NCBI GenBank assembly: GCA_964550225.1
Contig: CAZJXT010000010.1
Coordinates: forward strand, 1 to 12,437
Direction: 5' to 3'
Length of the DNA: 12,437 nt
Source of the DNA: CAIXMG01 sp964550225
Lineage (GTDB): Bacteria > Patescibacteriota > Minisyncoccia > Phycocordibacterales > UBA1006
The position numbers and the translations under genes are program-made. Positions within the stretch are counted from its first letter, which is position 1; every line of letters begins with the position of its first letter. This document shows, one piece after another, positions 5,563 to 12,138 of this stretch. The notes beneath the pieces are model-generated. The model did not search any database. It was not told the DNA's origin and saw only the letters and a program-made list of their open reading frames with translations.

Positions 5563-7227
5563 ATGATTCGTTATTTTGATACAATACACAACATGACTCC
5601 AAAAGAACTCCTCGAACAATTATTACAAAAAAGAGGAATTACGAATGAAATAGATCGTGAAAATTTTTTACATCCTAAGTATGAGGCAATGCATGATCCT
5701 TATATAATGCACGATATGCAAAAAGCAGTAGATCGTATTTTTCTTGCAATAGAAAATAAAGAAAAAATTTGTATCTATTCAGATTATGATGCCGATGGAA
5801 TTCCAGGAGGAACTATTTTGCATGATTTTTTTAAAAAAATAGAATATAGCAATTTCATGAATTATATTCCTCATCGGCACAGTGAAGGGTATGGGGTACA
5901 TAAAGAAGCTCTCGAAAGTTTTGTAAAAGATTCTGTGAAGCTGGTGATTACGGTAGATGTTGGAATTACTGCAGTAGATGAAATTAATTATGGAAATACT
6001 CTAGGGTTAGATATTATTGTTACCGATCATCATGAACCATTAGAAATTCTCCCAGATGCGTATGCAATTGTAAATCCAAAATTAGGAAATTATCCTGATC
6101 GCATGTTGTGTGGAGCAGGAGTAGCATTTAAGTTAGTACAGGCAATGAGTGCTGCAATAGATATTAATTCAGGTTGGGAAAAATGGCTTCTTGATATGGC
6201 AGGACTTGCAACATTATCTGACATGGTACCGCTCGTTCATGAAAACAGAATCATTGCTTATTACGGAATGAAGGTACTGCAAAAAACTAAACGACCAGGT
6301 CTGCAAGCATTGTTTCAAAAGTCAGGAATAAATCTCAACTATCTCACTGAAACCGATATTGTTTTTTCAATTACTCCTAAATTAAATGCAGCATCACGTA
6401 TGGCGCATCCTGATGATGCGTTTCGTCTCCTTGCGACAACTAATCAGAGTGAAGGAATAATTGCAGCAGAACATCTTTCAAAATTAAACGATGATCGCAA
6501 GAAAATTGTAGCAACGATTATGCGCGATGTGCATAAAAAAATTCTTACCAGAAAAACAGATCAAGGATTACCTAATATTTTAGTTATTGGTGATCCTATG
6601 TGGCCAGCAGGAATCCTTGGATTAGTAGCATCAAAAATTATTGAAGAATATTCTGTGACTACATTTGTTTGGGGATCAGAAGGCGATTCTATCAAAGGAT
6701 CATGTCGAGGAATTGGAGATGTTTCAGTAGTAAAAATTATGCAAAGCGTTTCACATTTACTGACACAGTTTGGTGGTCACGAAGAAGCAGGTGGTTTCAC
6801 GGCAACCCGAGAAACAGTTCATTTTTTGGAAGACGCATTTAATGAAACTTATCAAAAAATAAAAAATGAAATTTCTAAACAAATTACAGAAATTTCATAC
6901 GATATGGAGCTATCATTATCAGATGTAACTATGAATCATTATTACACATTGCGACAGATGGCGCCATTTGGAATGGGAAATCCAAAACCTGTTTTTATGT
7001 TTAGAAATGTCACAGTACAATCTGTAAATCAGTTTGGAAAAACAAAAGAACATTTAGAGATAGTATTCATTAATAATGTTCGTGCAATTTGTTGGTATGC
7101 AACGCCAAATAGTTTCACATATATGGTCGAAGCTGGAAAATCAATCACACTCCTTGCGGAATTTGATCATTCAGTATTTCGCGGAAAACATGAATTACGA
7201 TTGATGATAGTAGATGTGCTACAATAA
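5563..7227 (+). CDS. recJ: Single-stranded-DNA-specific 5'-3' exonuclease RecJ
   Basis: RecJ degrades single-stranded DNA from the 5' end in recombination and mismatch or excision repair, in the cytoplasm. From the ATG at 5563 the protein has 554 residues, near the usual length. Visible motifs are LLQKRGI (about 20-26), the metal-binding DYDADG (74-79), VTVDVG-like TVDVGI (about 130-135), the DHH signature in VTDHHEP (about 153-159), SDMVPLV (219-225), the DHHA1-domain GGHEEAGG (404-411), and a C-terminal OB-like region with MAPFGMGNPKP (466-476). No catalytic residue appears lost. An in-frame TTG at 5548 could extend it by five residues and lies 7 bases after a -10 box, so the start is not certain. 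It leads a run with rnhA (5-base gap), comEC and a SIMPL gene. Confidence 0.96.
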   Translation: MIRYFDTIHNMTPKELLEQLLQKRGITNEIDRENFLHPKYEAMHDPYIMHDMQKAVDRIFLAIENKEKICIYSDYDADGIPGGTILHDFFKKIEYSNFMNYIPHRHSEGYGVHKEALESFVKDSVKLVITVDVGITAVDEINYGNTLGLDIIVTDHHEPLEILPDAYAIVNPKLGNYPDRMLCGAGVAFKLVQAMSAAIDINSGWEKWLLDMAGLATLSDMVPLVHENRIIAYYGMKVLQKTKRPGLQALFQKSGINLNYLTETDIVFSITPKLNAASRMAHPDDAFRLLATTNQSEGIIAAEHLSKLNDDRKKIVATIMRDVHKKILTRKTDQGLPNILVIGDPMWPAGILGLVASKIIEEYSVTTFVWGSEGDSIKGSCRGIGDVSVVKIMQSVSHLLTQFGGHEEAGGFTATRETVHFLEDAFNETYQKIKNEISKQITEISYDMELSLSDVTMNHYYTLRQMAPFGMGNPKPVFMFRNVTVQSVNQFGKTKEHLEIVFINNVRAICWYATPNSFTYMVEAGKSITLLAEFDHSVFRGKHELRLMIVDVLQ

Positions 7228-7232
7228 TAATC

Positions 7233-7985
7233 ATGAAACAGTATTCAGCAAAAGATTTTGAAAAATCACTCGTTATTTTTTCCGATGGCTCTTCCCTTGG
7301 TAACCCAGGTCCTGGTGGATATGGATGTGTTATAGTGTTTCAACAATTGGACGAAGTAGTTGAATTAGGAGGGAATAAAATTAAGACAACAAATAATGAT
7401 ATGGAATTATCTGCTATTATTGCTGCATTGTCCCATACTTCATTTAATACAGCTCCTGTTGAAATATTTACCGATTCATCCTATGTCATTAACGGTATTA
7501 CTCAATGGGTTTCAGGGTGGGAAAAAAATGGATGGAAAACAAAAACAGGTGATCCTGTTGCAAATAAATCATCATGGCAAAGTCTTATAGCATTGGTACG
7601 TGACCGTGAAACAAAAACAAAAATCCACTGGAATCTTGTTCCTGGTCATGTAGGAATTTTAGGGAATGAGCGATGTGATATGATTGCAACGAGTTTTGCA
7701 TCTGGAAAAAGCATTCCACTCTTTCGAGGAAAGTTATCTCAATATGGAGCTGATATTTTATCTATTAAAATAGATGAAAATCTTGCAGAAAAAAAATCTG
7801 ATCGCAAATCAAAATCACATGCAAAAGCATTTTCATATGTATCATTAGTCGATGGGGTTGTATTGCGTCATATGACATGGGCAGAATGTGAATCACGAGT
7901 AAGAGGGAAAAAAGCTCGTTTCAAAAAAACACTCTCACCAGAAGATGAAAAAAATATTCTCAAAGAATGGGGAGTACATCTATAG
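7233..7985 (+). CDS. rnhA: Ribonuclease HI with C-terminal viroplasmin-like domain
   Basis: Cuts the RNA strand of RNA-DNA hybrids, removing primers and R-loops. The N-terminal 160 residues hold a complete RNase H fold with the acidic catalytic set: Asp18 in FSDGSSLGNPGPGG, Glu58 in NNDMELSA, Asp81 in TDSSYV and Asp149 in GNERCDM, plus His139 in PGHVG. The N-terminal part matches bacterial RNase HI (about 155 residues), but the protein is 250 long. A Lys/Ser-rich linker (about 184-198) leads to a module at 200-250 with MTWAECESRVRGKKARFKK, which resembles the hybrid-binding or viroplasmin-type domain normally found at the N-terminus of eukaryotic-type RNase H1. It follows recJ by 5 bases and so is probably co-translated or co-transcribed with it. 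Confidence 0.95.
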   Translation: MKQYSAKDFEKSLVIFSDGSSLGNPGPGGYGCVIVFQQLDEVVELGGNKIKTTNNDMELSAIIAALSHTSFNTAPVEIFTDSSYVINGITQWVSGWEKNGWKTKTGDPVANKSSWQSLIALVRDRETKTKIHWNLVPGHVGILGNERCDMIATSFASGKSIPLFRGKLSQYGADILSIKIDENLAEKKSDRKSKSHAKAFSYVSLVDGVVLRHMTWAECESRVRGKKARFKKTLSPEDEKNILKEWGVHL

Positions 7986-8026
7986 ATATAGACACAGAGA
8001 GATGTTTATAAAAAATTTATATTTTC

Positions 8027-9412
8027 TTGATTAAAAATTTATCACGCTGTGATATTTTTTTTATTGTGAAAGAAGTATTTTGGAAAATAATATTCATCGT
8101 GACAGTGTTCAGTGTTTTTATAACACGTTATTTTTTCTATGAACAAATGCATCAATCGGATATTCCGGTTGAATGGTTTGATACACAACAAATCATAACA
8201 GGTGTAGTCGTTGAAAATCCAAATATAAATTTTGAAAAAAATAAATACATCATTCGTCCCTATGATCGAGAATGGTTACTCTCATCAAAAATACTTGTTA
8301 CAGATTATTCTGGAGAATTAATTTCTTATGGTGATAAAATAATTATCACAGGAACAATACATTTTCCTGAATCATTTACTACAGAAACGGGGAGAATTTT
8401 TGAATATGGTAATTATCTGAAAGTTCAAGATATTTATGCAACGATGACGATCTATCATAGTGAGGTGGTTGCCAATAATCAAGGTTCATCTATTAAAAAA
8501 TATTTGTATGAAATAAGAAATTCATTTCTAAAAAAAATTATTACGAATATTCCTTTTCCAGAATCTGGGTTACTTGCAGGAATCGTGTTAGGTCATAAAA
8601 CACTAATATCGCAAAACCTCGCAAAAGATTTTCAGATCGCAGGACTATCTCATGTGATGGTATTATCGGGTTACAACATTACCATTATTGTTACATTTGT
8701 TACTACATTATTTGCTTATCTAGGATGTGGGTATCGATTGCGTAGATGGGGTGCAATAATTTCAATTCCATTGTTTATTATTATGACAGGATTTGGTGCG
8801 TCATCTGTTCGTGCAGGTATTATGGCTGCAATGATGTTGTTCCTCCAAATTACTACACGTCCACAATATGGGTTACGAATATTAGGATTAACTGCAGGAA
8901 TAATGATTTTTATGAATCCAAGAATTCTTGTTCATGATCCGTCATTTCATTTGTCCATGCTTGCATTTATAGGATTGGTGTATGGGTCACCTATTTTAGA
9001 AATGATTATAAAAAAGAAAAATTTTATAATTGAAACATTGGCAGTACAGATTATTGTGCTTCCTTATTTAATTTGGAGCACGGGAACATTTTCACTTTTT
9101 TCATTTTTGGTGAACTGTATTACAGTACCCATTATTCCAGGGGTTATGTTTTTAGGAATAATCGTAGGGGTGATAAGTTATCTATCCCATGGAATAGCTT
9201 TTTTACCAAGCGTGCTAACAACATGGTTTTTGAAATATATGATTTATGTTGTTGAGAAGGCTGTCTCTTGGTCTTGGGCAACAGTACAAATATCAAACAT
9301 CTCGTTTTGGATGATAGCTGTTATGTATGGTATACTATTAGCATTACTCATTTATTATAATTCGTATGTTTCAATCAACAACACAAAAAATACAAGAAAC
9401 GTTAGCAAATAA
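8027..9412 (+). CDS. comEC: ComEC/Rec2-type DNA-uptake channel without nuclease domain
   Basis: ComEC forms the inner-membrane channel that brings single-stranded DNA into the cell. An N-terminal membrane helix (about 20-37) is followed by a soluble OB-like region (about 48-150, ITGVVVENPN to the end of the DUF4131-like part). The competence domain starts near 165 and carries the family pattern: SGLLAGIVLGHK, LSHVMVLSGYNITI (208-220), GASSVRAGIMAAMM (257-270), and PSFHLSMLAFIGLVYG (305-320), with several further membrane helices to about 445. The protein ends at 461 residues and lacks the C-terminal metallo-beta-lactamase domain of full-length ComEC (about 750). Start is uncertain: this is a TTG start; a GTG at 8066 is an alternative, and no in-frame ATG precedes the first helix. 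The gene overlaps the next gene by 47 bases. Confidence 0.92.
   Translation: MIKNLSRCDIFFIVKEVFWKIIFIVTVFSVFITRYFFYEQMHQSDIPVEWFDTQQIITGVVVENPNINFEKNKYIIRPYDREWLLSSKILVTDYSGELISYGDKIIITGTIHFPESFTTETGRIFEYGNYLKVQDIYATMTIYHSEVVANNQGSSIKKYLYEIRNSFLKKIITNIPFPESGLLAGIVLGHKTLISQNLAKDFQIAGLSHVMVLSGYNITIIVTFVTTLFAYLGCGYRLRRWGAIISIPLFIIMTGFGASSVRAGIMAAMMLFLQITTRPQYGLRILGLTAGIMIFMNPRILVHDPSFHLSMLAFIGLVYGSPILEMIIKKKNFIIETLAVQIIVLPYLIWSTGTFSLFSFLVNCITVPIIPGVMFLGIIVGVISYLSHGIAFLPSVLTTWFLKYMIYVVEKAVSWSWATVQISNISFWMIAVMYGILLALLIYYNSYVSINNTKNTRNVSK
9353..9361 (+). promoter_or_regulatory. Possible internal promoter for the SIMPL gene
   Basis: TATTAT (9353-9358), overlapping TATAAT (9356-9361), lies inside the end of comEC, 7 bases before the ATG at 9366. 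The spacing matches that of other genes in this window, but there is no good -35. Confidence 0.35.
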
Positions 9413-10178
9413 GGGGCTTATCATAGTAATTCTTTGCGTCATAGTAATTACATGGGTTGCAAAATGCTTTATGATGCAACCTTTTCGTGGATCTCAGATA
9501 GAAATTCCCAAAATTACCGTTTCAGGAAGTGGTGAAATGAACGTTTCTCCGGATACTGCAAAATTCACCGCAACTATTTCAAAAGATGCTAAAACAATGG
9601 CAGAGGCACAGAAAAAAGCATCAGAACAAGGAAATGCATTGATTGAAAAGTTGATCGCAGTAGGAATTTCAGAAAAAGATATTAAAACAGAAGGGTTTAA
9701 TGCCTATCCTAAATATGAAAATAGAGCTGAAATCGCAATGCCGTGTTCTATGAATTACTGTCCACCAGTAAACAGTAATCCTGTTATTGTTGGATATACG
9801 GTTTCTCATACCTATTCAATTAAAGTGCGAGATCTCGACAAAGCGTCAGATATTGCAAAATTGATCACAGATGCCAATATTTCAAGTGTTTCTGGACCAG
9901 AATTTGTTGTTGATGACAGTGTAGCAGTAAAAAATGAAGCACGAGACAAGGCAATTGCTGATGCAAAAGCCCAAGCTAAAATCCTTGCTCAACAATTAGG
10001 GGTGCGACTAGGTAAAATCGTTGATTTCCAAGTTGTAGACGGTGGAAATTATCCAATGCCTATGTATGACGCACGTATGGTTTCGGCTGGATCTGCTGAA
10101 AAAACAATGTCTCCTGATATTATGCCAGGTGAAACAACCATTAAAACACAAGTAATGATTACCTATCAGATTCGATAA
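9366..10178 (+). CDS. Membrane-anchored SIMPL (DUF541) domain protein
   Basis: A short N-terminal stretch is followed by one membrane helix (about 17-35, GLIIVILCVIVITWVA), so the rest likely faces outward. Residues about 50-270 form a SIMPL domain, recognised by ITVSGSGEMNVSPDTAKF (50-67), AKTMAEAQKKASEQGN (75-90), GISEKDIKTEGFNAYPKY (100-117), VGYTVSHTYSIKVRD (about 142-156) and the alanine-rich helix AIADAKAQAKILAQQLGV near 200, ending in TTIKTQVMITYQI. The family (E. coli YggE, BP26, mouse SIMPL) is oligomeric in the envelope, with a role often linked to stress but not settled. Two cysteines (CSMNYC, about 127-132) could form a disulfide. It starts within the comEC gene and is the last gene before a strong terminator. 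Translation may be coupled to comEC. Confidence 0.93.
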   Translation: MFQSTTQKIQETLANKGLIIVILCVIVITWVAKCFMMQPFRGSQIEIPKITVSGSGEMNVSPDTAKFTATISKDAKTMAEAQKKASEQGNALIEKLIAVGISEKDIKTEGFNAYPKYENRAEIAMPCSMNYCPPVNSNPVIVGYTVSHTYSIKVRDLDKASDIAKLITDANISSVSGPEFVVDDSVAVKNEARDKAIADAKAQAKILAQQLGVRLGKIVDFQVVDGGNYPMPMYDARMVSAGSAEKTMSPDIMPGETTIKTQVMITYQIR

Positions 10179-10180
10179 AG

Positions 10181-10209
10181 AAAAAACTCCTCGCAAAAGA
10201 GGGGTTTTT
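10181..10209 (+). terminator. Intrinsic terminator after the SIMPL gene
   Basis: 10182-10192 (AAAAACTCCTC) pairs with 10199-10209 (GAGGGGTTTTT), 11 bp with one T-G pair and a GCAAAA loop; the T run ends the transcript. It separates the recJ-to-SIMPL run from the tuf unit. Confidence 0.9.
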
Positions 10210-10210
10210 C

Positions 10211-10239
10211 TTGACTTTCATACATAAATCAGGTACCAT
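10211..10239 (+). promoter_or_regulatory. Promoter of the tuf-rpsJ-rplC unit
   Basis: TTGACT (10211-10216) and TACCAT (10234-10239) are 17 bases apart. Transcription would start near 10246, leaving a leader of about 105 bases, much longer than for other genes here. Confidence 0.55.
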
Positions 10240-10245
10240 ATGCAA

Positions 10246-10351
10246 GTTATTATTAATTAATTTGAGGGACAGATCCCGGCTTATTTAATGAAACAGTGGC
10301 TTTTTGGCTGCACGTTAAATAAAGGAGTCTACCTTCGCAACAAATAACATT
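10246..10351 (+). promoter_or_regulatory. Structured 5' leader of tuf
   Basis: Two stems are visible. GGGA/TCCC (10266-10269 with 10274-10277) closes a CAGA loop. TTATTTAATG (10281-10290) pairs with CGTTAAATAA (10313-10322, one G-T pair), enclosing a smaller CAG/CTG pairing. Directly after the second stem comes AAAGGAG (10321-10327), the only good Shine-Dalgarno in the window, yet it ends 24 bases before the ATG and no ATG, GTG or TTG lies at the normal distance. It could be a regulatory leader; the ligand or factor is unknown. Confidence 0.45.
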
Positions 10352-11548
10352 ATGGCAGCAGAATTTGATCGTTCAAAACCTCACGTAAACGTGGGAACCA
10401 TTGGTCACGTAGACCACGGTAAAACAACATTAACAGCAGCTATTCTCCAAGTTCTTTCACGACAAGGTGGTGAATACGGAGCAGTAACTAAAGGAATCGA
10501 TGATATCGATAAAGCCCCTGAAGAAAAAGCACGAGGAATTACGATTTCATTGTCACACAGTGAATACTGGACACCAGCACGTCACTATGCACACATCGAT
10601 GCCCCAGGACACGCTGACTACATCAAAAACATGATTACTGGTGCCGCTCAAATGGACGGTGCAATACTAGTTGTTGCTGCTACATACGGTGTGATTCCTC
10701 AAACACGTTAACACGTACTCCTCGCAAAGCATGTTGGAGTGCCAAAGATCATTGTATTCCTTAACAAGTGTGACATGGTTCCAGATAAGGAGCTTATTGA
10801 CCTTGTGGAAGAAGAAGTACGTGAACTCTTGAAGAAGAATGGATTTGACGATGCAACACCAGTTATCCGAGGTTCAGGACTCAAAGCTCTTGAAGCAAAG
10901 GATATGAGTGATGAATGGGCTCTCAAGGTACTTGATCTTATCAATACACTTGATACCTACATCCCAATGCCAGTTCGAGAAGTTGATAAGCCATTCCTCA
11001 TGCCAGTAGAAGACATCTTCTCTATTGAAGGACGAGGAACAGTGGTAACAGGAAGAATTGAAAGAGGACAGGTGAAAGTTGGTGAAGAAGTTGAAATCGT
11101 TGGTCTCAAGCCTACTGCAAAGACAGTGGTTACTGGTATCGAAATGTTCAACAAGTCACTCGACTCAGGACAAGCTGGAGACAACGCAGGTATTCTCGTT
11201 CGAGGTCTTAAGAAAGAGGATATTACTCGAGGTCAGGTGCTTTCAAAGCCAGGATCAGTGACTCCACACTCAGAGTTTGAAGCTGAAGTGTACATCTTGA
11301 AAAAGGAAGAAGGTGGACGACACACTCCATTCTTCACAGGATACAAGCCTCAGTTCTATGTTCGAACAACAGACGTTACTGGAGAAGTAACACTCCCTGA
11401 AAAGGTTGAGATGGTTATGCCAGGAGACACTGTTACATTCAAGGTAAAGCTCGTAGCTCCAGTAGCTCTTGAAGATCAGACACGTTTTGCAATTCGAGAA
11501 GGAGGAAAGACAGTAGGTGCTGGTGTGGTTACAAAGATTACAGCGTAA
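10352..11548 (+). CDS. tuf: Elongation factor Tu, interrupted by an in-frame TAA
   Basis: EF-Tu is the GTPase that delivers aminoacyl-tRNA to the ribosome. Read through the internal stop, it is 398 residues, normal for the family, with GHVDHGKT (19-26), EEKARGIT (switch I), DAPGH (switch II), NKCD, the GSGLKAL motif, and complete domains 2 and 3 ending VGAGVVTKITA. Codon 120 is TAA (10709-10711) in IPQTR-stop-HVLLAK, where the family has an invariant Glu (QTREH). The frame is kept on both sides, so this is a single-base substitution, not a frameshift. As read, the gene gives a 119-residue fragment (10352-10711) and an open frame to 11548 whose first ATG inside domain 1 would be at 10775. As tuf is essential, an error in the sequence, a second intact copy or a chimeric join is more likely than true loss. 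Lysine codons switch from AAA to AAG across the stop. Confidence 0.9.
10664..10711 (+). other. tuf: Cluster of likely G-to-T / C-to-A changes including the stop codon
   Basis: Compared with the conserved EF-Tu sequence, three changes within 25 bases fit single G-to-T substitutions: TAC for Asp at 10685-10687 (ATDG becomes ATYG), ATT for Met at 10694-10696 (MPQTR becomes IPQTR), and TAA for Glu at 10709-10711. The rare codons ATA (10664-10666) and CTA (10667-10669), the only ones of their kind in this gene, would fit C-to-A changes, the same class on the other strand. The original bases are inferred from family conservation, not observed. Confidence 0.6.
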
Positions 11549-11556
11549 TCATAAAA

Positions 11557-11595
11557 GCAAAACAATAGTATTTGATTTCAAATATTTCGTTTTGC
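11557..11595 (+). repeat. Long hairpin between tuf and rpsJ
   Basis: GCAAAAC (11557-11563) pairs with GTTTTGC (11589-11595), and inside it TATTTGA (11569-11575) pairs with TCAAATA (11578-11584) around TT. The two 7-bp stems are separated by a small internal loop. No T tract follows, so it is not an intrinsic terminator; a processing, pausing or stability element is possible. Confidence 0.55.
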
Positions 11596-11634
11596 ATGGC
11601 TATGCCAAAAACAAAAACTGATTAAAGATCCAAC

Positions 11635-12000
11635 ATGACAAAAGTTGCAAAAGAACAAAAAGTATCAAAAGCGAAAGCTTCGAAAGAAGAGGGAACTGCT
11701 AAACTCCGTATCCGCGTTCGCGCATACGAGTACAAGATTCTCGATGTTTCGGTAAAACAAATTATCGATACAGCACTTCGATTTGATGCACAAGTTCTTG
11801 GTCCTATACCACTTCCTACAGAGATTAAAAAATATACAGTGAATCGTGCCTCATTCGTCTACAAGAATGCGCGAGAACAGTTCGAAATGAGGATTCATAA
11901 GCGATTGATTGATATTGTAAACCCGACTCCAAAGTTGATTGAGTCGCTTACAAATTTGAATCTTCCGTCTGGAGTGAATATTGACGTAAAATTAATGTAA
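11635..12000 (+). CDS. rpsJ: 30S ribosomal protein S10
   Basis: S10 belongs to the head of the small ribosomal subunit and, as NusE, also takes part in transcription antitermination. The family core runs from KLRIRVRAYEYKILD (23-37) through LGPIPLPTEIKKYTV (about 55-69) and the signature REQFEMRIHKRLIDIVNPT (about 80-98) to LNLPSGVNIDVKLM. The protein has 121 residues against about 100-105 for typical S10; the extra part is an N-terminal extension of about 20 residues rich in Lys, Ala, Ser and Glu, probably disordered. The ATG at 11635 is preceded by AAAG at about 10 bases, a weak ribosome-binding match. It follows tuf by 86 bases, in the usual order for a joined str-S10 cluster. Confidence 0.96.
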   Translation: MTKVAKEQKVSKAKASKEEGTAKLRIRVRAYEYKILDVSVKQIIDTALRFDAQVLGPIPLPTEIKKYTVNRASFVYKNAREQFEMRIHKRLIDIVNPTPKLIESLTNLNLPSGVNIDVKLM

Positions 12001-12138
12001 TATCGCCACAAACATGTCATCCAAGAGTGATGATGTGTATATGGCTTAGTGTCCTTGATTTTTTACCTGTTTCGGATAGTATAGCGGTTCGTATGGTAAT
12101 TCCGAAGTATCGGACCCAAGCCACGCTTGTTAAGAAAA
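12001..12138 (+). promoter_or_regulatory. Structured RNA leader of rplC (candidate cis-regulator)
   Basis: The gap between rpsJ and rplC is full of complementary segments. (1) ACATGTCATC (12012-12021) pairs with GATGATGTGT (12029-12038), 10 bp with two G-T pairs. (2) A closing stem pairs TGGCTT (12042-12047) with AAGCCA (12118-12123), and further in GTCC (12051-12054) with GGAC (12112-12115). (3) Inside, TTCGGA (12071-12076) pairs with TCCGAA (12101-12106); TTACC (12063-12067) with GGTAA (12095-12099) is a competing pairing. (4) CAAGC (12117-12121) can instead pair with GCTTG (12125-12129), breaking the closing stem just before the rplC ATG. There is no coding frame or T tract. The layout resembles a translation-control element; function is inferred. 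Confidence 0.5.

Noticed and set aside
8011..8042. Direct repeat AAAAATTTAT (8011-8020 and 8033-8042) before comEC as an operator
   Set aside because: The spacing is two helical turns, but the repeat is pure A/T in an A/T-rich gap and is likely chance.
10709..10711. TAA as a reassigned codon or programmed read-through
   Set aside because: TAA ends most genes in this window (1564, 2270, 3141, 5048, 7225, 9410, 10176, 11546, 11998), and no other long gene has an internal stop. A single-base error or variant is simpler.
10708..10944. Minus-strand open frame of 78 codons inside tuf
   Set aside because: Ser-rich antisense of conserved EF-Tu codons, without promoter or homology signs.
12042..12123. 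A tRNA-like gene in the rpsJ-rplC gap (closing stem plus GGTTCG)
   Set aside because: The closing stem is 6 bp, there is no anticodon arm or proper D arm, and GGTTCG is not followed by a T-loop and stem. A structured leader fits better.
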